In this document: piece by piece, positions 23,150 through 33,368 of the stretch
Numbering within the stretch: position 1 is the stretch's first letter
Layout of the letters: the number at the start of each line of letters is the position of its first letter
Assembly (NCBI GenBank): GCA_015179125.1
Contig: WHVA01000075.1
Location: 124,001 to 188,000 of the forward strand
Origin: Gautieria morchelliformis
Lineage: Eukaryota > Basidiomycota > Agaricomycetes > Gomphales > Gomphaceae
Length of the DNA stretch: 64,000 nucleotides
Reading direction: 5' to 3'
Translations under genes and position numbers: made by a program
The notes under the pieces: generated by a model
What the model was told of the DNA's origin: nothing
Databases searched by the model: none
The model's input: the letters and a program-made list of their open reading frames with translations, nothing else

Positions 23150-24150
23150 GCTCACCAACCTGAAAATTTTATTCTTTTCTAGTATATAAACAGGGTTAGT
23201 CTAGTCAATTATTTGTTTTAGTGCTTCAAAATTTTGGTTTATTGGTATTCTATGCATTAACTGATAAGGTCCCGCTCTCCGCCCCTTTTTATCATAAAGA
23301 ATAGTTGCTGTCCTCCCTGGAATATCTACTACTGTAACAACACCCTTCATCTCCTGCTGTAGGGATATATGTCATTGTCAATCCAGCTTGTATATTATAT
23401 TAAACTCAGTTTGTATTCATTTTTTGTTTTGACAGGATTCAGCTCCTACCCTCTATTAGTCATTGAATCATATGATTATTATCTACAGTCGCAGAATAGA
23501 CTTGACTCTTTTTTGTATGCCTTTTGCTATATATTTCAGCTTGTAAGTAGCTAATTATGAGATCACTCAGCATCAAGGACCTAAAGTTTCAGACTGACAT
23601 TTCTTATAAATCGTGGTAGTCCTCTTTTCATGAGGTGGAGGAATACGTGACCCAACGGCAATAATATCAAACAGTAAGATGCTGTCATGTTCAGTTACTG
23701 TATATGTGTTGGTGCCTGCTGATATGTGTAAGGGTTTCTTTCTTATCTATAGTTCATTAACATACCTTTTTGCATGGCCTTGTTTGATAGTAAAGAGTAT
23801 CTTAGCGCTGTAGATAATATTTGTTCAGTGCCTATTATCACAGAATGACATAATATTATACACTAAGCAACTATGGGCATGTAGATAAATGCATTTCTAT
23901 CAGGTTTGATGATATAATACCATGACATACTACATAAAAACTGATTTCACAAAGTTGTCAATTCATATGGATGAACCATGGTTATCAAAAGCATTGTTCG
24001 TAAGATATCTACCTTTTTTGGTAGTACCTGTTAGCAACTCAGGGTTATGGCAGGGAAGGTTCGGTAGAGTTATTAGAAAGCTAGAATCAAATTCACTCTC
24101 TCAGTGAATTTATTGTCACTGTTATATTAATACAATACCTAGAATCAAAT
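23150..24150. other. AT-rich transposon interior, no clear gene
   Basis: A short minus-strand frame around 23180-23350 (KGVVTVVDIPGRTATILYD) looks coding but is unrecognised. The rest holds only short frames. Confidence 0.3.
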
Positions 24151-24206
24151 TCACTACATGATTTTCAGTCAACATGCTATGAAAATACAAAGAATACTAC
24201 TCGCCT

Positions 24207-24243
24207 CTCTCAGTGAATTTATTGTCACTGAGAGAGGAGTACT
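24207..24243. repeat. Hairpin (CTCTCTCAGTGA / TCACTGAGAGAG)
   Basis: A 12-bp perfect stem with an 8-nt loop. A partial copy of the same sequence lies about 110 bp upstream next to a repeated AGAATCAAATTCACT motif. A similar hairpin exists in the solo LTR at 30666-31208. Confidence 0.7.
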
Positions 24244-24509
24244 ATCCTGTCTCAGAAGGCATATACGTGCACCCGGCCCTTTAGCGCTCAAGAGCTCGCG
24301 CGTCGAAGTCATTTCAAACTCCGCTGGGTGCAGCCGCTTGTGAAAGTAGAGATAACAAAATGAAATGGAGAGGTAGGGAGTGACTGGAAAATTTCGAAAA
24401 TAATCAGAGGAGTGAGTGCATGGTACAAGGACAATGTGAGAAGAGATTGAAACACCATACAATAAATCGAACATATTATGCTTGATTTTGGTGCAGGAGC
24501 ATAAATGCA

Positions 24510-25139
24510 CCCAACAGTACCAAGACAACCGGAGACAGGTCTGTTGTTAAAATAGGAGATCTGATAATAAATATAGAAGTCTCCTTCTGTAATGACAAAA
24601 AGGTTTTCTTTGAACAATGGTCAGTTTCTAGTGCACAATGGCTTACCCTTCCAACTCACTACGGTTCTGATGAGCTGTATAATTTAATAATAGGCAGCAT
24701 CTCAGGTTTTAGGGTTTTGGAATGGGTGTTAAGTCCCGATTCCCATTGTATAATTGTTGCAAAGGTTATATTGGATGGTAAAACAAAGTATCCTTTAGTT
24801 GTAGGATATGATAAATGTAATGAATGCTGTATATATGATAGTCTGATAAAAGGCATGATGATTGCCTTATATTCTAACTCTCAACCACAAGAGACAATTA
24901 CTGTCTATGGCATACTTTTACTACAAGATGGAAGGATGAAGGTCTACAAAACAAATAATGAAAGGAGACATCGAACTCCTATTATTTTATATAGACCATT
25001 AAAAATCATAGAAGATTCAAAGGAGGTCTGTGACATTGTCAAATATATGCTTAAGCATATACTCAGAAGTACTACAAACCCCTCTAAATATCTGATTAAC
25101 CAGACCAGGGTTCGAACCTGGGACCCCGTTAGTATATAG
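24510..25139 (+). CDS. Unknown protein of the AT-rich transposon
   Basis: An open plus-strand frame runs from about 24510 to 25139 without an early ATG; it may be a downstream exon, since GGTGCAG just before it could be a 3' splice site. Visible stretches include VKIGDLIINIEVSF, VFFEQWSVSSAQW, KYPLVVGYDKCNECC and ITVYGILLLQDGRMKVYK, alternating hydrophobic strands and charged turns as in a mixed alpha/beta fold. I do not recognise the family. The last ~30 codons run into the tRNA-like sequence at 25095-25170 and may not be part of the protein. Confidence 0.45.
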   Translation, partial: PNSTKTTGDRSVVKIGDLIINIEVSFCNDKKVFFEQWSVSSAQWLTLPTHYGSDELYNLIIGSISGFRVLEWVLSPDSHCIIVAKVILDGKTKYPLVVGYDKCNECCIYDSLIKGMMIALYSNSQPQETITVYGILLLQDGRMKVYKTNNERRHRTPIILYRPLKIIEDSKEVCDIVKYMLKHILRSTTNPSKYLINQTRVRTWDPVSI

Positions 25140-25168
25140 GGTGCTTTACCAACTAAGCTATTTGGTCT
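25095..25168 (-). tRNA. tRNA-like sequence (probably a tRNA relic or tRNA-derived repeat)
   Basis: On the minus strand it shows a tRNA layout: GACCAAA acceptor start, D-arm GCTTAGTTGGTAAAGC, a CCC/GGG anticodon stem, T-arm CCAGGTTCGAACCCTGG and a TCTGGTT acceptor end. A-box and B-box are both good. The anticodon stem is weak and the loop too long to give one anticodon, so I do not think it is a working tRNA. It may be a pol III-type repeat head carried by the AT-rich transposon. Confidence 0.5.
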
Positions 25169-25179
25169 ATTATGTTTTA

Positions 25180-25690
25180 CAACTTGGTGAGGTAATATAT
25201 GAGTCATAAGATAGTGTACAAGCTTTGTTTCTACATTTTGATATTTATCATCAAGAATCTTAATAGTAACATTGCTAAATATTATGGTTTTGACTCTTCA
25301 TATAGAATGACTTATATAACCAATGCATTCACTTTCATGGGTAGTAATTATACTTTATTCTATCTCTAACATCATAAGATCTGATTTTGGTGGAAATACA
25401 TTCATATATCAGTTACCATGGAAGATGATGATAATTCCAGTACTTGAATTAATATTTAGAAACAAACATGTATGATACATAATTCATCAATCTAATAGGA
25501 TTTAAATTCAACTTCCTGGTTAAAGAGGAGAGTGGACTCAGATTCCATGATAATAATACCATCTTATGTCTTTATACTCTATGGGTCATTTGGAAATTCA
25601 GCTTATATGCTGTCCCAACATTTTATCAATGGATGGACAAGGTTCTATGACTCACAAATGTAGAGGTCACAATACCTCATCTTCTAGGAT
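25180..25690. other. AT-rich transposon interior, nothing recognised
   Basis: Only short frames; no motif, repeat or RNA structure that I can support. Confidence 0.3.
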
Positions 25691-27385
25691 TATTGGTGGG
25701 CACCTATCCTGAAGAATATTTAACATTGATCTCTCATCTACCTTTGATCTATCCTTTTTTTCCTTGGCCATATCTAACATTGATCTCTCATTATTGGAAT
25801 CTAATCTATTCTGCTTGCGTATCTCATCATCAATCTCAAATATCGATCGAGTATCGATATTTCCTTTCTCATCAAGAGTATCAAATGTTCAGATCTCAGC
25901 TAGTTTTGATTGCTTATCTGGTTTTGATCTAGTTTTACTCATTTGAAGAGACTTATTTACCAAACTATCCTTTGTACTATTCTTATCTTGTTGTTTTGTT
26001 AGGAGGTTTATTTGATTCTTATCATTGATCATGTAAGGGCAACCCTGGCTGGTTGTGGAGATCACACTACCACACAACTGACAAGGGGAAATCCAAAGTA
26101 TGTATAAATGAATAGAGCATACAAGAGAGGGGATTCTCACCTGACAAGGGGAAATCCAAAGAGAAAAGTCTAAGGACCCCCAATGTCAGCGAGCCCGTAT
26201 TATACTATGCTGCGCAGCCAGGGACAACACTTGGCACCTGCCATCAACCCTGCATCTCCCTGACCACCCTGGCCCTTGATCGACCCTTGATGCCACCTAT
26301 TACGCGAGTCGCTTGATTTCTGACACTGTTCCGAGAGTGGAAGTCGGAAATTGGAGTGGAACTGGCAAGGCAAACAGAACTGGTGGAAGTTCTCCCAGAA
26401 GCGGAATCATTTCCGAAAGCGGAGGCGGAGATGGAATCGGAACCGGAACCGGAGTCGGAACCGGAACCGGAGTCGGAACCGGAACCGGAGTCGGAACCGG
26501 AACCGGAGTCGGAAATGGAGTCGGAACTGGGTGTGGTGTCGGAACTGGAAATGGAAAACAGGGTGTCCCCTGACAGATCACCTGATATGATACTAGATAA
26601 TTACGTCTAAGATATGCTGTTAAAATGGATACTTCTTTTCCATCTATATATACATCCATATCTGCCAACTCATAGTAACTATCTTCCGAATCATGTATTC
26701 TACAACTTGCTGAGATTCTTTTGATATCTCTAGCATGATGTGATTTATCTGGTTGTTCTGTCAGCAGATTTATTTGATTATTATCATTGACCTCATATGA
26801 TACTAGATCATCCTCTTCATCATATGCTGTTAAAGGGGATATTTCTTCTCCATCCATAAATACATCCATGTCTGCTAACTCAAAGTAATTATCTGCTGAA
26901 TTATATACCCTACAATTTTCTGTGATACTATTGATATCAAATTTAATGTTTCTACCGCTTATTTCTTCTTGAGAAAGCTGAGATTCCTTTTGAGCATGAA
27001 CCATTGGTTCTGGTTTGTGGTGTTGTTTTGTCATAAAATTGATTCGATTATCTATGCTATCATATGATACCAGGTCTTTCTTTTTACAGTACACTGTAGA
27101 CAACTTGCGAGGTTTTTCATCTATAAAGACATGCATATCCTCTAGATTATAGCAATTATCTTGTGAATAATAAAATATAAAACATCCAGCCATCTTTCTA
27201 ATTCGCAATCCTACATGCTTATTATTTTTAATCTGCTCTCTTAATTCTATAATCTCTCTATGTTGTTCCTTAGATATCTGTTTGAGATTTGATATTATCT
27301 CATCTTTTTCTTCTATCCATTCTGTGATTCTGTCAATCCTTTTAGAGAGCTTGACAATCTGGGCTTCCATGGCTACTAGACCCAA
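25690..27385 (-). CDS. Coiled-coil protein with internal ~80-residue repeats, AT-rich transposon
   Basis: The intact frame 26300-27385 (361 codons) starts with a coiled coil (IVKLSKRIDRITEWIEEKDEI, about residues 10-55), followed by three tandem ~80-residue repeats, each with a core like YYELADMDVYIDGKEVS and a tail LVSYEVNDNNQINLL. The Pro/Val/Thr-rich end (from about residue 270) is encoded by the 544-bp insertion 26032-26575, not by the original gene. Beyond the insertion the minus strand continues the repeat (NDKNQINLLTKQQDK, near 25990-26025) and a charged tail down to about 25690. The fold and function are unknown; it may be an accessory DNA-binding or assembly factor of the transposon. 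Confidence 0.6.
26032..26575. mobile_element. 544-bp insertion with TGT...ACA ends (solo LTR or MITE-like)
   Basis: It begins TGTAAGGGCAACCCTG and ends GTGTCCCCTGACA; the ends form an imperfect ~16-bp inverted repeat. The flanking GATCA (26027-26031 and 26576-26580) is a 5-bp target duplication. It is GC-rich inside an AT-rich host and contains a GGAACCGGAGTC minisatellite (about 26435-26520) and a duplicated ACAAGGGGAAATCCAAAG motif (26080-26100 and 26144-26162). 5-bp duplication with TG..CA ends favours a small LTR; the inverted ends also allow a MITE. Confidence 0.75.
26435..26530. repeat. Minisatellite GGAACCGGAGTC
   Basis: A hexamer/dodecamer array of GGAACCGGAGTC units, about five to six copies with degenerate flanks. 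Read on the minus strand it encodes the VPVPTP repeat at the end of the adjacent ORF. Confidence 0.85.
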
Positions 27386-27799
27386 TTTACAATTTCACAG
27401 AATCAATTTTCAATACTGACTCATCTAATCTGGTTTTATAATTAAATTGTCAACTAGGTCCTTGTCATTGCTAGCACTGTTGTTTAAATTACATATCATC
27501 ACAAAGACTGTTATTATAATCATGCTTGCTAACTACAAAGTTTGGTTTGATTGATTTATCTCCATCTGTTAGTGTATATGTCATCACTTATTGTGGAAGG
27601 TAATCTAGACCAGTAGTTGAGAATATAATTCCAGTAAAATTCTATATTCCCTTTATGTTGTTTATGGTTTTATTTAGAGAGTTGAATAGTGAATGCAATA
27701 TAAAATCGAAATATATAAAGTCGTCATCTTATCAACAAACTCAACTATACAACACTCCTTTTTCCGACTCATAGTTGTAGCTGAGAACTTTCCTTTATA

Positions 27800-29135
27800 A
27801 TGAATGAGTCACTCCTTGAAGAATATCAAATGTTGATGAATGAACATTGGGGGTTTCATGATGAAAAATGGCCTTTGTTGAAGCCAACTAAATTTCATAG
27901 ATCAGGACTAAAACCTGTTTCTGAAATAGATCTCATCAAGAAAAGAGTATTAGAGAAGCTTGGACCAATACCAGTGTTTTTCTTCCTAGTAGTGTTGTTT
28001 CCATTCAAGCACCATCCAGGTCCATATCGAAATGTAGAGAAGGGACTATTAATACTCTATCATCTGCTTGAAGGTTGTACATTTGATGATATGAACAGAT
28101 TTATACTTGGGAGTGATCCATCAGAGTTTTTTTGGACATGAAAAGGACCTTAATAATGACTTAAATGACAAAATCATTGATTTGTTGGCTCATATGTTTT
28201 CCAACATAAGGATTAGAATATTATCTGCAAAGGATAATAATAAGGAAGAATTATTCAACACAATAACCTTATTCATTGATGGTCATGACACAAGAGGAAC
28301 AGAAATAGGAAGATCATCTAAAGTAAAATGGTCACATAAACACAGAAATTCTGGAATGAGAACTCAAGTAATTATGGATTTTCATGAGATGGCTTTGTTT
28401 GTTTCTGATTCATTGCCATGTAGCCACTCTGATGGAGTAATGTTCACAGAAATGGACTTAAGAGATAAGATGGATAAGGCAGATCGTATGGCTCTTGATG
28501 GAGGCTATACACTATTTGTGAAACAAGTAGTAAAGCAAGGTAGATTGAAAGAAATGAATTTCTGCCATCCAATTCAGAAGCAGAAGAATGCTGAACTATC
28601 AGATATGAAGAAGCGCTACAATGAAAGATTTGGTAGTTTCAGATCAAAGATAGAAAGCTTATTTGGAGAGTTAGGAATGACATTTAAGAAGTTAAATAAT
28701 CAGAAGCCTGTCCAAACATCAAATCCTAAGATATTCTCTTTGCAGTTTAGATTAGCATGCTTGCTGCTTAATATCAAACGGTTTGTTAAATTAGGAGAGC
28801 TCCAAGCACAACCTAATCATATGTCATGGATGGAGAGCCATTTTGACTATCCATCAACTGATACCCTCGACTTTGAGTCACTGAGAATCTCAACTTTAAA
28901 GGATATTACAGAGGATGCAAAGAAAATGTCTAAGTATCAAGCACAATTATTAGCAGGTACAGATACAAATGAATCTGACCAAGATATTGAAGATACATAT
29001 GAAGTGAACAAAATAGTAGATCATAGGACAAAAGGAAAGAGAAAAGAATACTTAGTTCAATGGAAAAACTATGAAGATCACACTTGGGTAAGGGAGGAAG
29101 ATTTTGATACAACGAGAAAATTCAATGTTTCCTGA
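27800..29135 (+). CDS. DDE transposase with C-terminal chromodomain
   Basis: Two overlapping frames (27800-28141 and 28107-29135) meet at a run of seven T (28127-28133). The first has a helical N-terminal part (KHHPGPYRNVEKGLLILYHL). The second carries a DDE_Tnp_4-like (IS5/Harbinger-type) core: D in TLFIDGHD (residue 58), D in ALDGGYTL (131) and E in KIESLFGELG (183), a normal second-D-to-E spacing. A chromodomain follows at 298-339 (YEVNKIVDHR ... EYLVQWKNYEDHTWV), which in other proteins binds methylated histone H3. It would be the DNA-cutting/joining enzyme of the AT-rich transposon. The frame change could be a mutation, a sequencing slip or slippage at the T run. Confidence 0.8.
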
Positions 29136-29235
29136 GCATTTCTTGAATATTTGTTGGTGCTACTTTTGCAATTTCTGCAGGAGTGTATACAGGACTACAT
29201 TAGACGTCAAAAAAAGAAGGGTAGACACTACTAGG

Positions 29236-29782
29236 AGGATATTCACATAGGATATATTAGATATCTTTTAAAATATCAACCCTAACCAAATTCATAATCC
29301 ATCATTTTGAGCAACTTGTATATTGTGGACATCCTAAATTTTTTTGAATGTTCTGATATTTTAAAAATATGGTTGTATGTGCTAAAGTATGGTGTGTATT
29401 GATATAACAGAGCAATTTCAGAGAGGATGTGGATGACTATATATTAAAAGTATACATGAAACATGTTAGATGTACAATCACAGAATATAGAAGCAAGTAT
29501 GGACAATACCTGTACTATATTATTATATATGGTTGAGAGATCTGATTAGAAGGTATGTTTAAAATAATATGCATGTATAGTACAAAGATATATAACTATT
29601 GATGTTTAGACAATGGGGTATACACCCTTTCCTGGGGGAGCAGCAGACTGTGAGAAAGAACTTTGGGGCTAGGATTAAGCATGCCTTACAATTGCTGGCA
29701 ACTGCCTCAATTTTAATATATTTTATGAAATATAGATGAGCTAAGCTATATATACATATATATGACATTTATAAACATCCTC
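29236..29782 (+). repeat. Right terminal direct repeat of the AT-rich transposon
   Basis: Same orientation as the left repeat at 21419-21987 and nearly identical except for the 22-bp segment absent here. It ends ...CATCCTC next to CAACAG. Confidence 0.9.
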
Positions 29783-30665
29783 CAACAGTGATGCAGAGTC
29801 AAGGATGATGGAGCGAATGAGTTGCCCGGTTTTAAACATTGACTCGAAGTTGTGGGGATTCGCCAATGCGTAAGCACCATCCCCCCTTTAGGGTACATGT
29901 CGCCCCGACAGGTCAATGCATCTGGCTTTGTGCCAAGTTGCCCAGCTCGGTAGCGAATGATGTAGTTGAACCCTGACAGGTGTTCGGACCAACGGACCTG
30001 TCGTCGGGTCAGCTGTTTTGTAGTTGCGAAGTACTCAAGGTTCTTGTGGTCGGAGAGGACGAGGATGACGTGGGATGCCCCTTCGAGGTAGTTTCGCCAT
30101 TGCTTGAAGGCACAAAAGATGGCGAGTAGCTCCTTGTCATAGATCTCATAGTTCATTTAGGCAGGTGCCATTCCTCGCAAATAGAAGGCGATCGGGTGGA
30201 TATCACCATCGGAGGGGGTGATCTGGGAGATGATGGCAGCGATGGCGTAGTCGGAGGCGTCTGTTTCGATGATGATCGGGTTACTCGGGTCGAAGTGGAT
30301 GAGGACTGGGGCCTGTAAGAACGCGGCTTTGAGTGCTTTGAAAGCCTCCTGCTGCTTTGCATCCCAGGCGAACGGAGTATCCTTTCTGGTCAGGCGAGTG
30401 AGTGGCAGGACAATGTCTGAGAATGAAATGATGAATCTTCTATAGAAGTTCGCAAAGCCCAGGAATGGTTGGACTTCGCGAATGTTCGTCGGTACAGGCC
30501 ACTTTGTGATTGCAGCTGTTTTTTCGATGTCCATGGAGACCCCAGCAGGGGAGATGATGAATCCGAGAAACTCAACCCAGTTCAAATGGAAGAGGCACTT
30601 CTCGGGCTTTATGAAGAGGTTGTGCTTCCGAAGACGGGCGAGGACCATTCGGACATGTTCTAAGT
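29783..30665 (-). pseudogene. gypsy reverse transcriptase C-terminal part and RNase H (minus element)
   Basis: RT thumb/connection (VLARLRKHNLFIKPEKC, VEFLGFIISPAGVSMD) leads into RNase H ([53 protein letters not shown]). The AT-rich transposon and the solo LTR at 30666-31208 bound it. Fossil. Confidence 0.88.
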
Positions 30666-31208
30666 TGTTGGGTGCATATGCGCACCAGGCTCCAAACCTA
30701 ACATTTCTGTTGTTATTTCTTTCTATTTTGACCTGAAACTATGCTGACATTCATTCTATGCCTTTCACAATTTTCTTTGATTTTTTCGAGGCTGTATTAC
30801 TACTCCTTTTCATGTTCTGTCCAACCGACCCTTTGTGGGTGCTTGTGGACAAGTTTCCTTTTTGAGCTGCGGCTGTTCACTAACGTGTTACGTTCTATGG
30901 GCGCTTAGCACGGCACACCAGTGCCTCAAGGGTGCTTAAGTGCCGGAACTTCGTATATGCGAGTGAAACAAGCCCATGCGCAGCCTCCCCTCCTCAGTGT
31001 TGACTATCACTGAGGAGGTGAGTTTAATAGTGTACTTTCATAGTATGAAACTGAAAAAACATGTAGAACATTAAATAGGTAGCATTCCTTTATATTACCA
31101 GTGTTGACTATCACTGAGGAGAACATTAAATAGTTTACTAATCTCCTGCAAGTCCCACCGTTCATATCTGGCATATAACTTCCTACTTGCCCAAACCGAG
31201 TTACTACA
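30666..31208. mobile_element. Solo LTR of a fourth family (LTR-4)
   Basis: It begins TGTTGGGTGCATATG and ends GAGTTACTACA, with target duplication TAAGT (30661-30665 and 31209-31213). It includes a hairpin CTCCTCAGTG..CACTGAGGAG near 30991-31018 and a partial repeat of that motif near 31101-31122. Orientation undetermined. Inserted in the gypsy RT. Confidence 0.85.
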
Positions 31209-32089
31209 TAAGTGATCCTTCCTGTTCTTGGAGAAGATAAGGATGTCGTCGAGGTAGACTACAATGAAGATGTCAGCCATGTCTTGGAAGATATCATTCA
31301 TGAAGTGCTGGAACGTCGCTGGAGCATTCATTAACCCGAATGGCATGACAAGATATTTGAAGGACCCATATCAAGTTCGGAAGGCTGTCCTCCATTCTTG
31401 GCCAGAGGCGATCCGAACATTATTGAACCCGGCGTGAAGGTTGAACTTGGTATAGACGTTTGTGCTTTTGAGTTGGTCAATAAGGCTCGGAATTAGTGGG
31501 ATAGGGTACTTGTTCTTTACATGATATGATTCAACCCCTGATAGTCCACACACATTCGCAGTGTACCATCCTTCTTCTTCGCGAACACAACAGGGGCGCC
31601 ACCAGGTGATTGAGAGAAGCGGATAAATCCCTTGCCAAGCATGTCTTCGAGATATTCGCGGAGCACTTCTAATTCACTGTTCAAGAGTGGGTATATGGGA
31701 CCATGAGGTGGTGTGCCATCGTTCTCGATCTCGATGGTGTGGTCATAAGGGCGATGTGGGGGCAAGTCTTTGGCTTTAGCACGCGAGAAGATATCGAAGA
31801 AGTCATGGTACTCCTCTGGTACCACAGCCCTGAACATCTCTAATTCGTCTTTAGGTAGGGGTTTTTCATGGAGGAGTGTAGTCGGGGCTGGTGCGTTGCC
31901 TACAGTGCGAAACGAAGTGGGTTCAGGGATGGTAGGGTGCATGTTTAACATGAAGGTTTCTTCTTCACCGAGTTTCACGATTAGCTTGAAGGCGGACGCA
32001 CTGATTAGGCTTATATGCGGTGTTGTCCTCTTTGTCGGAGGTGGGTCAGGAGGCGAAGAATAGAATGGGAGGTGGTCATCGATCAGCAA
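31209..32089 (-). pseudogene. gypsy reverse transcriptase palm/fingers (minus element)
   Basis: RT sequence in order: [64 protein letters not shown] and the catalytic [12 protein letters not shown] (YLDD). The upstream linker SRAKAKDLPPHRPYDHTIE joins it to the protease. Broken in several places; fossil. Confidence 0.9.
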
Positions 32090-32225
32090 TTCTGTACATG
32101 GTGTACAGGGGCGAGAATGACTCAGAATGGGCTCTGTTTTTGGTCAAATAGGTTCAGATTCTATTATGCGTTCTTTCGTAACTGAAAATGGACGGATGAG
32201 ATTGTTAGGAAGCGATATAGAGGAC

Positions 32226-33209
32226 TCAGAGGAGTGATTCTCGATCGGCTTGGTTGATAGAAGTAAGGGTTCGCCATCCACGTCGAACGTCTGTTCGTAA
32301 CCAGAAAGATTCGGAATAGGAGTGGGCGAGAAAGGAGGGACCGGGATGTAGGAGAGTGGTCCAATCACCCTGTTCGGGACGTAACCCAAGGATGGCGGGG
32401 ACGAATGCGAACCAGGAACTGGCGGTGGCAAAGTCATCGACACAGTGTGGAGTTCGGGGATACTGTCGAAGATAGCCAGCAGGGAAATCATCGTACAGGC
32501 CATGGCGACCGTCATACATACGTGGGAGCATGGAATTGGTGCCAGAAGGAAAGGTGATTGAGAGGGAGCCCCAATCGATAGTGGGTTTCGTAGAGCGAAG
32601 CCACGGAAGCCCAAGAACGATTGCGGCCGAAGGGTGTAACTTTGTGACAAGTAGCGAAATGTCCTGCGAAGAGGAGTTGCTGAAAGTGAGACTAGTATCT
32701 AGATATTCGTGAATGAAACCAGCAGTGGCTGGCTTCCCGTCGAAAAGGGAGAGAGCGATCAGTGAATGGAGCGATGTACATACGAAACCAGGACGAGAGG
32801 AAAAAGAGCTATCAATGAAATTGGAAGTAGCACCAGAGTCAATGAGAGTAGGGATTGAGTTAGAGAGACCGGGAAGGTGTACATGGATGATGAAGGATGA
32901 ATCGGAATGGGAGCTAATAGAGGCGAATAAACGCGCTGGTGGTACAGAGTCGATAGGGTTGTTATTTGGGGGAACAAAACAGGTATGGGTAAGAGCCGTG
33001 GAAAATGAGTTAGAGTCTAGTGGGAGAGAAGGTCCAGGTCCGCCAAGTAGGCTGTGCGAAGGATTGGTATGGGGAAGGGCGACCCATGAAGGGGTAAGGC
33101 TGTCCCACGAATAAACAAGGCTCAGGCCCGCCAGGTGAGGCAGGAATCTGTAGAGAGGGGTGTTGAAAGGGGGGTTGTCCCACGAAGGGGAATAGGGCAG
33201 GCCTGCCAA
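32226..33209 (-). pseudogene. gypsy aspartic protease region and linker (minus element)
   Basis: The frame holds the retropepsin active site LIDSGATSNFIDSSF (D-S-G) and a matching IVLGLPWLRSTKPTIDW segment, then a linker with FVPAILGLRPEQGDW, the ancestor of the tandem units at 36473-37110. Fossil. Confidence 0.85.
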
Positions 33210-33368
33210 GTGGGGCAGGAGTCTGAGAAAATGTTTGGTGTGGGGGGAGGCGACCTTTGAAACGGTGAGGCTGTCCCACGAATAGATGTGGTGTAGAGTG
33301 CATGTGAAAAAAGGGTGATGAATGGATGAAATAAATGCTTTGACTGTAGTTTGTTAGTTCAATTATAC
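33010..33368 (-). pseudogene. gypsy gag N-terminal remnant (minus element)
   Basis: Short Pro-rich gag start with FVGQP-type repeats, related to the repeats in the outer element's gag. No capsid or zinc knuckle follows before the protease, so gag is internally shortened. The self-primer site (AGTTCAATTAT on the plus strand, 33356-33366) lies two bases from the LTR. Fossil. Confidence 0.75.

Larger units (their letters stand above)
21419..29782. mobile_element. AT-rich 8.36-kb transposon with direct terminal repeats, DDE-chromodomain transposase and nuclease-like gene
   Basis: The unit is flanked by CAACAG (21413-21418 and 29783-29788) and interrupts the gypsy pol cleanly. It has direct terminal repeats (21419-21987 and 29236-29782) whose own ends are short inverted motifs (AGGATATTC ... 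CATCCTC). It encodes a DDE transposase with chromodomain, a PD-(D/E)XK-like protein, a coiled-coil repeat protein and an unknown ORF, and carries a tRNA-like sequence. Its base composition is much richer in A+T than its surroundings, which suggests a different origin. The repeats are nearly identical, so insertion was recent. DDE plus nuclease recalls ISL2EU/Harbinger-type elements, but direct terminal repeats and a chromodomain do not fit that description. Superfamily undetermined. Confidence 0.8.

Noticed and set aside
26313-26610. Plus-strand ORFs made of Gly/Thr, Arg/Asn or Glu/Pro repeats
   Set aside because: All three frames are open because of the GGAACCGGAGTC minisatellite; none has non-repetitive sequence or an upstream gene structure.
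21419-29782. LTR retrotransposon interpretation of the AT-rich unit
   Set aside because: The direct terminal repeats suggested it, but there is no gag, protease or reverse transcriptase; the interior has a DDE enzyme and the unit ends are AGGATATTC..CATCCTC instead of TG..CA.
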